NCBI GenBank assembly: GCA_947167455.1
Contig: CAMVIB010000028.1
Location: 1 to 32,308 of the forward strand
DNA: 32,308 nt
DNA from: an uncultured Prevotellaceae bacterium
GTDB taxonomy: Bacteria; Bacteroidota; Bacteroidia; Bacteroidales; Bacteroidaceae
Direction of reading: 5' to 3'
Shown: in pieces, positions 14,747 to 23,249 of the stretch
Numbering within the stretch: position 1 is the first letter of the stretch
Layout: each line of letters starts with the position of its first letter
The notes under the pieces: model-generated
Told to the model about the DNA's origin: nothing
Seen by the model: only the letters and a program-made list of their open reading frames with translations
Database searches by the model: none
Translations under genes and position numbers: made by a program

Positions 14747-17242
14747 TTAATCAACGAGAACCTTGCGGCCATTGACGATGTAGAGGCCACGCGGCAGGCC
14801 TTCGCGCCAATTGGTAGTCGAGGCATTATGGCGCAGACGCACGCCACGCAGGTCATAGACATCGATGCCCTGAGGCTGTGAGATGTTATTGGGCGAGGCG
14901 ATGATCTGCTCCTCCGTGATGCCCTCTATGTCATTGGTAAGATCGTAGGGCGTGAGACGGCTATAGATATATTCGGCACGTTGTCGCAGCCATGTCTTGG
15001 CGTTATCTGTGACAGGGCCATAGTTGGCTCCGTCTCCCCAATAATTGTAGTTGTGTGTGAACGACGGTTGTGCGTATGCGTAATATTCGTCGCAGAAATC
15101 CTCGAGCTCATCGATGCCCCCATCCTCCATGAAGTGATGCCATACGCTGTAAATGGCACGGTCGAGAGGTTCGCCGCACCTGCGCATTGCCGACCAAAGG
15201 GCGTTCTTCTCCATTGCCTTGACGGTGAGGAAGCCGGACTTGGCGCCCGTGGTGAAATATGGTGCACCCTGGTTGAGCTCGTGACCGAACGCCCAGTCAA
15301 GGTCCCACACAGGTCCGAATTTCCACAGGCTCCCGCTGTCGAAGAGGTCGGCACGATAGATGAATGTGCTCTTTGGGTGCATGATTTCGAGGTTCAGTAT
15401 GAGTTCATTCACGGCATAGAAGCGTGCCAGGCTCTCGACGTCGGCGATGTCGGAGATATCCGAGTGAGTGGCAATACGGTTAAGGAGTTCGTTGAAGCTT
15501 TCAATGATGATGTCCTTTGTAAGTTCGGTGACGTCCTCTGTGAAGTTGGGCTTCTTAATCCTGACAGGCAGCGAGTAGCGCCTGCTGGTGAACGGAGACT
15601 CGTCCGGGTCGGCACTATAGGTGTCGAGTTCCAAGAGTGTTGCCACGCTCTCGTTTTCGACATCGATGCTGTTGTTGGACAGACCCACTTTCTCGGTGAA
15701 GTTGTAGCTTCCGCGATATTCGCCATTGATGTATAGTTCCACAGGAATGATGTGGTTGCAGCCATCTGTACCCATGAGGCATGCCACCTTCATGCCTATG
15801 GCGTTCGTTGTCATGGAGCCGCTGATTTTATTGGCCAGCAGCACCCAGTTCCTGCCCTTTGTGAGGCCGAAGGGCTTCTCCTTATCAGCGAATCTCAGAC
15901 GGTAGGGGTTCTTGGGGCTGTACCATCCGCCGTAGAAATTGCCGTCCCATGAGCTGTTGCCGCGACCCTTCACCTGCACGGGGGTGGGCATCATGTCGGG
16001 AAAGACCCCGGCACCGTCGATGCTGATAGTGGCGTCGATAAAGGTGGTCTTGGAGGTTATCATGTCGTAGCCATCGAGGTTTAGGTCGATGCGCGGCACG
16101 TTGGTGGCACGGTCGGTGGGGAAGTCTATATGCACGTTGTAGTTGGTGCCCATCGGCACGAGGTCGCAGCGGCCCGATGCTGTGGGGGTGGGCTCTGGGG
16201 CCTGGCTGGGTGTCACCTTTATTATCGCCAGCTCGCTAAGGCAGAGGTAGTTCTTGTAGTTGGCCGATGTCATTATGAGGCGCACATGTTTCATGTTGCG
16301 CTCCATGTCGATTGTGGGCGACGTCCACTGCTGTCCCGCTCCTTCAGGAATGCCATCGGCCTGGGTGAAGACGGCAACTTTCTTCCACGTCGTGCCAGAG
16401 GTGCTGGCCTGCACCTCCCACGACAACGGCGAACGTTGGCCGTTGTCGAAGCGCGTGGCGTAGGTGAAACGCATGTGGCGCATGGCTGTCGGCAGCTTGA
16501 CCTCCACCCACGGACAGCTGTCGAGGGGCAGCTTGGCATAAGGGCCGTCATCGCCCCATGTGGAGTGGAAGAATGTATTCGGGTCGCCGTCGATGAGGCA
16601 CTGCAGTCCCTCCTGGTCGGGATTGTTGCTGGGGGCGTTGGTTGACAGGTCGCCGACGCTGAGTGTCACATCCTCGTAGGTCTCCGCAGGCTGGGGCGTA
16701 GGAGCCACCGACTCCTCTTGAGTGCGCTGTAGCACGTAGCGCCCGGGCAGGGCACATGTGTATGTGACGTCACTGGCAAAGCTGCGTCGCGTCTCCTTGC
16801 TATGCTGTTCCTGGGCACCGACATAGACGGCTGCATTGTCGTCGTTACACTGGAAGGAAGGCGTCAGCCACTTGCCGATGCACGGCACGGTGGCAGTGAG
16901 GTTGGTGCCGGCAGATGGGTCCAGCAGCACGTCAACAAATACGTTGTCGTTGTATTTGTTGTTGAACTTGAACACCGTGAGCCATGGGTTGCCGCCCGGG
17001 CCAGTGGCACTCTCGCTGGCGATGTCAGAACGTCGGTAGGCATGTTGCCCGTCGTCGATGTCGGTGAAGATGACCTGCGAGGCTGTCTGCTGGCGCTGCT
17101 TGAGGAGGGCAGCCGGGAAGGCATGTATGTTGCCGTCGGTGAGATAGACGAACGTGGTGTCACCCTGTGCTGCCAAGGACATTGGCGAAGCACAGATGAA
17201 CATGGTCATTATGGTCTGTCGAAAGTGTAGAAGTTTACTCAT
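14747..17242 (-). CDS. secreted CotH-family protein with discoidin-like domain and C-terminal sorting tail
   Basis: An 831-residue secreted protein. In order: a signal peptide (about 1-25, ending SLAAQG), an N-terminal region of unknown fold, a carbohydrate-binding F5/8 type C-like domain (about 187-345, CLIDGDPNTFFHSTW to LSELAIIKV), a Pro/Thr linker, a CotH kinase-like domain (about 385-700, with VQVKGRGNSSW, RNWVLLANK, LYINGEYRGSYNFTEKV and GPVWDLDWAFGH), and a tail ending GLPRGLYIVNGRKVLVD. The tail resembles type IX secretion sorting domains of Prevotella-like bacteria. CotH domains are atypical kinases in spore coats; in gut Bacteroidales their role is unclear, and attachment to glycans or cellulosome-like surfaces has been proposed. 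Asp residues of WDLD are retained, so activity is possible. It is divergent from the crp-like gene. Confidence 0.85.
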   Translation of the reverse strand: MSKLLHFRQTIMTMFICASPMSLAAQGDTTFVYLTDGNIHAFPAALLKQRQQTASQVIFTDIDDGQHAYRRSDIASESATGPGGNPWLTVFKFNNKYNDNVFVDVLLDPSAGTNLTATVPCIGKWLTPSFQCNDDNAAVYVGAQEQHSKETRRSFASDVTYTCALPGRYVLQRTQEESVAPTPQPAETYEDVTLSVGDLSTNAPSNNPDQEGLQCLIDGDPNTFFHSTWGDDGPYAKLPLDSCPWVEVKLPTAMRHMRFTYATRFDNGQRSPLSWEVQASTSGTTWKKVAVFTQADGIPEGAGQQWTSPTIDMERNMKHVRLIMTSANYKNYLCLSELAIIKVTPSQAPEPTPTASGRCDLVPMGTNYNVHIDFPTDRATNVPRIDLNLDGYDMITSKTTFIDATISIDGAGVFPDMMPTPVQVKGRGNSSWDGNFYGGWYSPKNPYRLRFADKEKPFGLTKGRNWVLLANKISGSMTTNAIGMKVACLMGTDGCNHIIPVELYINGEYRGSYNFTEKVGLSNNSIDVENESVATLLELDTYSADPDESPFTSRRYSLPVRIKKPNFTEDVTELTKDIIIESFNELLNRIATHSDISDIADVESLARFYAVNELILNLEIMHPKSTFIYRADLFDSGSLWKFGPVWDLDWAFGHELNQGAPYFTTGAKSGFLTVKAMEKNALWSAMRRCGEPLDRAIYSVWHHFMEDGGIDELEDFCDEYYAYAQPSFTHNYNYWGDGANYGPVTDNAKTWLRQRAEYIYSRLTPYDLTNDIEGITEEQIIASPNNISQPQGIDVYDLRGVRLRHNASTTNWREGLPRGLYIVNGRKVLVD

Positions 17243-17271
17243 AAAAACATGGTTTGGGAATTGTCACGTGG

Positions 17272-17279
17272 CAAAGGTA
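17272..17279 (-). promoter_or_regulatory. -7 box of the cotH promoter
   Basis: The minus strand reads TACCTTTG, 29 bases upstream of the cotH ATG. No TTG is found 19-21 bp further upstream. The box lies in the 139-bp divergent region shared with the crp-like gene, where that regulator could act on both. Confidence 0.5.
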
Positions 17280-17341
17280 AGCATTTCCGTTGGTTTTTCG
17301 GTTAAAGATATGTAAGAAAATTATGAAAAAGACAAGAAATG

Positions 17342-17373
17342 TTTGCATTTGGCACGTCAAAGCCTTAACTTTG
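17342..17373 (+). promoter_or_regulatory. promoter of the crp-like gene, nearly leaderless
   Basis: TTTG (17342-17345), 20 bp and TAACTTTG (17366-17373) form a full consensus promoter. The ATG is only 8 bases after the box, so the leader should be 0-4 nt. This also rules out the upstream TTG at 17343 as the translation start. Confidence 0.75.
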
Positions 17374-17381
17374 CGGCCGAA

Positions 17382-18110
17382 ATGACAAAATCCATGTTTA
17401 CCACTCTGCTGGAGTTGCCCCTTTTCCAAGGTCTTGGCACTGCCGATGTCACCGCCATCGTGGAGGCAACGCGCATGGAATTCGACACCGTGGCCGCCGG
17501 ACAGACGCTGCTGCACGAGGGCGATGCCTGCACAGGGCTGACTTTCGTCATCGGTGGCCAGCTCACCATGCGCACGCCGTCGGCCGACGGCAGCTGGCAT
17601 GTCGATGAGTTGGTTGACGCCCCGGCAATGTTGGGACTCGACGTGCTCTACGGCTCGCAGCGCACGCACCGTCACACATACATAGCACGTCGCGAGACAT
17701 CGGTGATGCATGTCACGAAGTCTGACGTGAGCGACCTCACGTCGCGCTACGAGGTGTTCCGCCTCAATGTACTCAACGCCCTCACCACGCAGACAGTGCG
17801 CACCACGGTATCGTTGTGGCTCCCGCCTGCCGACACGTTGGAGGGGCGCATCATACGCTTCATGCACAACCATGTGCAGCGTCCGGCGGGCTACAAGTGC
17901 TTCGACATCTCGCAGATACTCTTAGGGCAGTACCTCGGCGAGGACCCACGCTACATCTCGGCGGCACTGGCACGCCTGCGGAAGCTGGGGCTCGTGCGTA
18001 CAGACAGACGCATGGTGGAGATCGATGCCTTCGAGAACCTACTGCGCGAGTTTGCACTCTACAGGAGTCGTCAGGGCGATAAATACAGGAAAGTAAGTAT
18101 CACAAAATAA
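17382..18110 (+). CDS. Crp/Fnr-family transcriptional regulator
   Basis: A 242-residue cytosolic regulator with an N-terminal cyclic-nucleotide-type beta barrel (about 5-120, FQGLGTADV, LHEGDACTGLTFVIGGQL) and a C-terminal winged helix (about 155-225, with LGQYLGEDPRYISAALARLRKLGLV as the recognition region). In the phosphate-binding cassette the GE and RS/RA pairs used by CRP to hold cAMP are not present (AMLGLDVLYGSQRTHRH), and there are no N-terminal Fe-S cysteines as in FNR, so the signal is unknown. It starts at the ATG at 17382 because the promoter ends 8 bases before. The dipeptidase gene follows after 4 bases and is surely co-transcribed. Confidence 0.9.
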   Translation: MTKSMFTTLLELPLFQGLGTADVTAIVEATRMEFDTVAAGQTLLHEGDACTGLTFVIGGQLTMRTPSADGSWHVDELVDAPAMLGLDVLYGSQRTHRHTYIARRETSVMHVTKSDVSDLTSRYEVFRLNVLNALTTQTVRTTVSLWLPPADTLEGRIIRFMHNHVQRPAGYKCFDISQILLGQYLGEDPRYISAALARLRKLGLVRTDRRMVEIDAFENLLREFALYRSRQGDKYRKVSITK

Positions 18111-18114
18111 TAAC

Positions 18115-20199
18115 ATGAGCGAAGAAAAACGCCAAAACCCATTCTGGGACAAGAACTATCCCACTCCGCACCAGACACCACCCTTCCACCTCATCGACAT
18201 CGCCGACTACGAGCCCGCCATGATGGAAGGTATGCGCCGTGACAAGGAATTCATAGAGCACATAGTGAACAACCCCGACGTCCCCACTTTCGACAATACC
18301 ATTGCCGTTACGGCTACCGACGACATGCTCGAGCGCGTATCGAAGGTGTTCTTCTGCATGCTTTCGGCAGAGACTAACGACGAACTCGACGCGCTGGCAC
18401 AACGCATGTCACCGCTGCTCACACAGCACGCCAATGACATCATCTTCAACAGAAAATACTTCGAACGTGTGCAGAAGGTGTACGAACACCATCGCGAGCT
18501 CACCCCAGAAGAGCAGATGCTCCTCGACAACTGTTACGATGGTTTTGTGCGTGCCGGTGCCGCGCTGCCGCCCGAGAAGCAGGAGCTGTTGCGGCAGATG
18601 AACATGGAACTCAGCGCGTTGACTCTGCAGTTCTCGCAGAACACGCTGAAGGACAACAACGCTTTCACCCTGCACATCACCGACCGCCGGCAGCTGGCAG
18701 GACTGCCCGACACCGCCATCGAGGCTGCGTCAATGGCTGCCTCCGAGCGCGAGCTGGAGGGATGGGTGTTCACCCTGCAGGCACCGAGCTACGGCCCCTT
18801 CATGACCTACGCCTCCGACCGTGACCTGCGCCGCCAGATGTACATTGCCAAGAACACTATCTGCACCCACGGCGACGAGCACGACAACCGTCAGCTCGTG
18901 ACACGCATCGTGAACCTGAGGCGCGAACGTGCTCAGCTGCTGGGCTACGACTGCTATGCTGACTTCGTGATGGCTCATCGTATGGCGGGCTGCAAGGAGA
19001 ACGTCTTCAAGCTCATCGACAAGCTGCTCGATGCCTACATGCCCGCGGCCCGCCGCGAGTTGAGCGACATTGAGGAGATGGCACGCCAGATGGAAGGCGA
19101 CGACTTCAAACTACAGCCCTGGGATTTCTCGTTCTATGCCCACAAACTGAAGATGAAACGCTGGAACATCGACGCCGAGATGCTGCGTCCTTACTTCCAG
19201 CTCGAACGCGTGAAGGAGGGAGTTTTCTCGCTGGCAACGCGCCTCTACGGCATCACCTTCCACGAACGGAAGGACATTCCCGTGTACCACCCCGACGTCA
19301 CTGCCTACGATGTCATTGACGAGGACGGTACCTTCCTTGCCGTGCTCTTCACCGACTTCCATCCACGTACCTCCAAGCAGAGTGGTGCATGGATGACGAG
19401 CTTCAAGGACCAATGGATAGGGCCCGAGGAGGGCTGTGCCGACCCCACCGACCAGACCCTTTGGAAGAACAGCCGCCCGCAGGTGAGTCTCGTGATGAAC
19501 CTCACGAAGCCCACGCCCACCAAACCCGCATTGCTCACGCTGGGCGAGGTGGAGACATTCTTGCACGAGTTCGGACACGCTCTGCACGGCATCTTCGCCA
19601 ACACACGTTTTGCAAGCCTCTCCGGCACCAACGTTTATTGGGATTTCGTGGAGCTGCCGTCACAGCTTATGGAGAACTTTGCCACACAGCCTGAGTGGCT
19701 GGCAACCTTCGCATGCCACTACGAAAGCGGCGAGCCGTTGCCTGCCGACCTCGTGGAGCGCATCGTGGCCTCCAACAACTTCAACGTCGCATACGCCTGC
19801 ATACGTCAGTTGAGCTTCTGCCTTCTCGACATGGCCTACTATACACTCACCGAGCCTTTCGAGGGCGACGTGCGCGAGTTCGAGCGCCAGGCATGGAGTC
19901 GCGCACAGCTCTTTGACGAGGTGCCCGAAGCGTGCATGAGCGTGCAGTTTGGACATATCATGGCGGGAGGCTACGCCGCCGGCTACTATTCATACAAATG
20001 GGCCGAGGTGCTAGATGCCGATGCCTTCTCGCTGTTCAAGCAGAACGGCATCTTCGACCGCAAGACGGCACAGAGCTTCCGCGACAACATACTCTCGCGC
20101 GGAGGCACAGAACACCCCATGACACTTTACCGCCGCTTCCGGGGGCAGGAACCCACGATAGACGCCTTGTTGCAACGCAACGGCATCACACACAATTAA
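18115..20199 (+). CDS. dcp: M3 family peptidyl-dipeptidase (Dcp-like)
   Basis: A 694-residue zinc metallopeptidase of the M3/thimet family with the HExxH site in LHEFGHALHG (H484, E485, H488) and the downstream Glu of the third ligand in the FVELPSQLMENF segment. The length fits Dcp, which releases dipeptides from the C-terminus of peptides; oligopeptidase A is the alternative. No signal peptide is visible (MSEEKRQNPFWDKNYPTP), so a cytosolic role in peptide breakdown is likely. It is coupled to the crp-like regulator with a 4-base gap, and no terminator is evident before the next gene. Confidence 0.93.
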   Translation: MSEEKRQNPFWDKNYPTPHQTPPFHLIDIADYEPAMMEGMRRDKEFIEHIVNNPDVPTFDNTIAVTATDDMLERVSKVFFCMLSAETNDELDALAQRMSPLLTQHANDIIFNRKYFERVQKVYEHHRELTPEEQMLLDNCYDGFVRAGAALPPEKQELLRQMNMELSALTLQFSQNTLKDNNAFTLHITDRRQLAGLPDTAIEAASMAASERELEGWVFTLQAPSYGPFMTYASDRDLRRQMYIAKNTICTHGDEHDNRQLVTRIVNLRRERAQLLGYDCYADFVMAHRMAGCKENVFKLIDKLLDAYMPAARRELSDIEEMARQMEGDDFKLQPWDFSFYAHKLKMKRWNIDAEMLRPYFQLERVKEGVFSLATRLYGITFHERKDIPVYHPDVTAYDVIDEDGTFLAVLFTDFHPRTSKQSGAWMTSFKDQWIGPEEGCADPTDQTLWKNSRPQVSLVMNLTKPTPTKPALLTLGEVETFLHEFGHALHGIFANTRFASLSGTNVYWDFVELPSQLMENFATQPEWLATFACHYESGEPLPADLVERIVASNNFNVAYACIRQLSFCLLDMAYYTLTEPFEGDVREFERQAWSRAQLFDEVPEACMSVQFGHIMAGGYAAGYYSYKWAEVLDADAFSLFKQNGIFDRKTAQSFRDNILSRGGTEHPMTLYRRFRGQEPTIDALLQRNGITHN

Positions 20200-20272
20200 C
20201 GATAATATAGAGGTGGAGCCGACGTCGGTTGGCGAAACCCACGCTACAATAACAACTCACACTTCTGCCATC

Positions 20273-20701
20273 ATGCGCGACAAACGACTTTTAGACCTGC
20301 GCTACCTGCGCATGGCACGCATCTGGAGCGAAAACAGCTACTGCTCACGCCGCCAGGTGGGTGCCCTCATCGTGAAGGACAAGATGATCATCAGCGACGG
20401 CTACAACGGAACGCCGTCGGGATTTGAGAACGTCTGCGAAGACGACAACGATGTCACAAAGCCATACGTCCTACATGCCGAGGCCAATGCCATCACCAAG
20501 ATAGCACGCTCGGGCAACAACTCTGAAGGGGCCACGCTCTACGTCACCGACTCGCCTTGCATTGAGTGCGCCAAACTCATCATTCAGGCTGGCATAAAGC
20601 GCGTTATCTTCTCGAGGGCATACCGCCTCAACGACGGCATAGACTTGCTGCGACGCGCAGGCATAGATGTGGAGCAACTCGCCATCGAGGACTACGAATA
20701 A
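20273..20701 (+). CDS. deoxycytidylate (dCMP) deaminase family protein
   Basis: A zinc-dependent cytidine/deoxycytidylate deaminase of 142 residues, with ligands and proton shuttle in HAEANAI (H68, E70) and PCIEC (C96, C99), and YNGTPSGFENVCED matching dCMP deaminases. The product dUMP feeds thymidylate synthesis; some relatives are annotated as ComE-like competence proteins. The frame is open from 20213, but the 20 extra residues (MEPTSVGETHATI...) are low-complexity and unlike relatives, which begin near MRDKRLLDLRYLRMARIW, so the ATG at 20273 is preferred. It precedes the processing protease by 55 bases on the same strand. Confidence 0.9.
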   Translation: MRDKRLLDLRYLRMARIWSENSYCSRRQVGALIVKDKMIISDGYNGTPSGFENVCEDDNDVTKPYVLHAEANAITKIARSGNNSEGATLYVTDSPCIECAKLIIQAGIKRVIFSRAYRLNDGIDLLRRAGIDVEQLAIEDYE

Positions 20702-20756
20702 ACGACCCGATGCCATTCATAGCATAGATTCATTTTATTTACTTTTTCAAGAAATC

Positions 20757-22367
20757 ATGAAATCTCGATTCACACCACTACTGCTGGCACTCGCCATTAT
20801 CGCAGGCATAGCCATAGGCTACTTCTACACGAGCCAGTTTGCCGGAACACGCCTCAACTTCACGGGCACGGGGAGCGACAAGCTCAACTACCTCATGCAA
20901 ATCATAAGGGACAACTACGTTGACACCGTGGATATGGACAAGGTCATCGAGGACGCCATGCCCGAGATACTTGCTGAACTCGACCCGCACAGCAGTTACA
21001 TCCCGGCATCTGAGGCCAAGGCCAGCACCGAGGAACTCGACGGACACTTCTCGGGAATAGGCATACGCTTCACCGTCAACAAAGACACTGTCAACGTGAT
21101 GAACGTCATCAAGGGAGGCCCGTCCGAACGTGTCGGTCTGCTGCCTGGCGACCGCCTCATAGCCGCCAACGACAGCAGCCTCATCGGCAAAGACAATTCT
21201 GAAATCATGAGCCGTCTGCGCGGACCCAAAGGGACGCCGGTGAGACTCACGGTGGTGCGCAGCGGTTCGCAGAAGCCGCTCGTGCTGACAGTGGTGCGTG
21301 GCGATGTGCCGGTGGAGACGGTGGATGCCTACTTCATGCTCGACAAGAACACCGGCTACATCAGCATCGAGAGTTTCGGCGCCAATACATACCCCGAGAT
21401 GCTCATGGCATTGGCACGTCTCAACGTCGAAGGGATGAAGAACCTCGTGGTCGATTTGCGTGGCAACCGTGGAGGTTACATGCAGACGGCCATCATCATG
21501 GTCAACGAGTTCCTGCAGGCACATCAGCTTGTGGTATATACCGAAGGCCTGCACGCCGAGCGCGAAGACTTCACCACCGACGGCCGAGGCTCCTTCCAGG
21601 ATATGCCTATCATAGTGCTCGTTGACGAAGGGTCGGCATCAGCATCTGAAATCTTTGCCGGCGCCATACAAGACAACGACCGTGGCACCATCATCGGCCG
21701 ACGTACCTTCGGCAAGGGTCTCGTGCAACAACCCATGGAATTCCAGGATGGCAGTATCGTGCGCCTCACCATAGCACGCTACTACACCCCCAGCGGCCGA
21801 TGCATACAGAAACCCTACACCCCAGGTCACGGTGAGGACTATGAGAACGACCTCATTATGCGCTACGAGCGCGGTGAGTTCTTCTCGGCAGACAGCATCC
21901 ATCAGGACGGTCCGGCCTATAGCACACGCATCGGACGCAAGGTCTATGGCGGCGGAGGCATCATGCCCGATGTCTTCATCCCAGAGGACACGGCACTCTA
22001 CACCAGCTACTACCGCGAGGCGGCATACCGAGGATTGCTCTTGCAGTATGCGTTCGACTTCAACGACCAGAACCGTGCGCAGCTCTCCAAACTGAAGACC
22101 GTGGGCGAGATGGAGCAGTGGTTGAAGCGACAAAACCTCCTCGAACGCTTCGCACAGTATGCCGAGAAGAAAGGCCTGCAGCGACGCAACCTGATGTTGC
22201 AGCGCAGCGCGCCTCTCTTCGAACGCACGCTCATTGCCAACATCATCTATGACGCTACCGACCAGGAACACCGCCTGCAGTACCTCTGCAAGCAAGACCC
22301 GGCCATCATACGTGCCCTGCAAATCATGGAGGAAGGCAAGTCGGTGCCAACCGTCGAAAAGGAATGA
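20757..22367 (+). CDS. S41 family C-terminal processing peptidase
   Basis: A 536-residue periplasmic serine protease of the CtpA/Prc family. In order: an N-terminal signal anchor (about 1-25, FTPLLLALAIIAGIAIGYF), a PDZ domain (about 85-170, with FSGIGIRF and GDRLIAAND), and the S41 catalytic domain with DLRGNRGG, the Ser-bearing GSASASEIFAGA and the Lys-bearing FGKGLVQQP, which form the Ser/Lys dyad. A C-terminal helical extension follows. The family cleaves C-terminal tails of envelope proteins. The ATG at 20757 was chosen; the upstream frame to 20667 overlaps the deaminase gene. The stop overlaps the next start by ATGA. Confidence 0.93.
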   Translation: MKSRFTPLLLALAIIAGIAIGYFYTSQFAGTRLNFTGTGSDKLNYLMQIIRDNYVDTVDMDKVIEDAMPEILAELDPHSSYIPASEAKASTEELDGHFSGIGIRFTVNKDTVNVMNVIKGGPSERVGLLPGDRLIAANDSSLIGKDNSEIMSRLRGPKGTPVRLTVVRSGSQKPLVLTVVRGDVPVETVDAYFMLDKNTGYISIESFGANTYPEMLMALARLNVEGMKNLVVDLRGNRGGYMQTAIIMVNEFLQAHQLVVYTEGLHAEREDFTTDGRGSFQDMPIIVLVDEGSASASEIFAGAIQDNDRGTIIGRRTFGKGLVQQPMEFQDGSIVRLTIARYYTPSGRCIQKPYTPGHGEDYENDLIMRYERGEFFSADSIHQDGPAYSTRIGRKVYGGGGIMPDVFIPEDTALYTSYYREAAYRGLLLQYAFDFNDQNRAQLSKLKTVGEMEQWLKRQNLLERFAQYAEKKGLQRRNLMLQRSAPLFERTLIANIIYDATDQEHRLQYLCKQDPAIIRALQIMEEGKSVPTVEKE

Positions 22368-22897
22368 ATGTCACGAAGACAGAGCTACGTCGCCAGATGC
22401 GGCGCCTCAAAGCCTCACACACCGCTGCCGAGCTGCAAAGCCTATCGGCAGCGGTGGTGCATAGGCTGCTACTGACGGAGGCATGGCAGCAGGCACACAC
22501 CATACTCCTCTACCACTCCCTGCCCGATGAAGTGGAGACACACAGCCTCATTGCCGAAGCCGCTCTGACGAAGACGGTGCTGCTGCCCGTAGTGGTAGGC
22601 GACGACCTCATCCTGCGCTATTACAGCGCTACGGCGCAAATGACCGTCGGGGCTTTCGGCATCGGCGAACCCACAGGCACGGAGTTCACCGACTATGCCG
22701 ACATAGACCTCGCTGTCGTGCCGGGCATGGCATTCACCGCCGACGGATGCCGCCTGGGCCGCGGCCGCGGCTACTACGACCGCTTGCTGCCACGTCTGAC
22801 GCGAGCGTTGAAGATAGGATTGTGCTGGCCCTTCCAGCTCGTTGACACCATGCCCACGACACATCACGATGTGAGGATGGATGCCGTTGTGGCTTAG
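22364..22897 (+). CDS. 5-formyltetrahydrofolate cyclo-ligase
   Basis: A 177-residue enzyme that uses ATP to convert 5-formyl-THF to 5,10-methenyl-THF, returning stored folate to the one-carbon pool. It shows the N-terminal basic helix (TKTELRRQMRRLK), a central YHSLPDEVETHSLI segment, and the diagnostic VPGMAFTADGCRLGRGRGYYDR. It overlaps the protease stop by 4 bases (ATGA), indicating coupled translation, and is followed by a strong terminator. The C-terminus (DVRMDAVVA) is complete. Confidence 0.93.
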   Translation: MNVTKTELRRQMRRLKASHTAAELQSLSAAVVHRLLLTEAWQQAHTILLYHSLPDEVETHSLIAEAALTKTVLLPVVVGDDLILRYYSATAQMTVGAFGIGEPTGTEFTDYADIDLAVVPGMAFTADGCRLGRGRGYYDRLLPRLTRALKIGLCWPFQLVDTMPTTHHDVRMDAVVA

Positions 22898-22918
22898 AGC
22901 CGTTACGTCCCTTTTCCC

Positions 22919-22957
22919 GACTTCTGCCGTTGACGTCAACCGCAGAGGTCGCTTTTT
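22919..22957 (+). terminator. rho-independent terminator after the cyclo-ligase gene
   Basis: A 16-bp stem with one mismatch and one G-T pair is centred on the palindrome GTTGACGTCAAC (arms 22919-22934 and 22935-22950), and is followed by GCTTTTTA. It ends the plus-strand operon just before the convergent DUF721 stop at 22959. Confidence 0.8.
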
Positions 22958-22958
22958 A

Positions 22959-23249
22959 TCATGAGAACACAATGCGTTCTATGACCTGCGCACCGACGTG
23001 GTCGTTCAGTCGTCGCAGTAAAACCATACGGGACATCGACAGCTGGGCACGCAAGGTCGGCGACTTCAGCTTCACGAATAGCACGCGGTTGCGGATATAG
23101 ATATCCGTGGTCTCACGGGCTATGCCCTCACCCATCACCTCCGGCCAGGCCTGCACGAGGCGATACTCATTGTAAGGCGCTTCGATACCCAACACGCGAA
23201 GCACATCATGGGTCACCGTGCCTACCAGTTCGCTGCGTCTCTTCCTCAT
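22959..23249 (-). CDS. DUF721/DciA-like protein
   Basis: A 96-residue protein of the DUF721 family, to which the replicative helicase-loader DciA belongs. The central segment VQAWPEVMGEGIARET and the following IRNRVLFVKLKSPTLRAQL are the family core (KH-like fold). Its start overlaps the recF stop by ATGA, so the two are co-translated, and the recF-DUF721 pairing agrees with a role in replication or repair. This version is short and lacks the disordered tail seen in many DciA proteins. Helicase loading here is inferred from family and context only. Confidence 0.85.
   Translation of the reverse strand: MRKRRSELVGTVTHDVLRVLGIEAPYNEYRLVQAWPEVMGEGIARETTDIYIRNRVLFVKLKSPTLRAQLSMSRMVLLRRLNDHVGAQVIERIVFS

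Noticed and set aside
14451..14750. 99-codon plus-strand frame between rplU and cotH
   Set aside because: It runs backwards through the rplU leader, its promoter and the dispersed repeat; the codon content is not gene-like.
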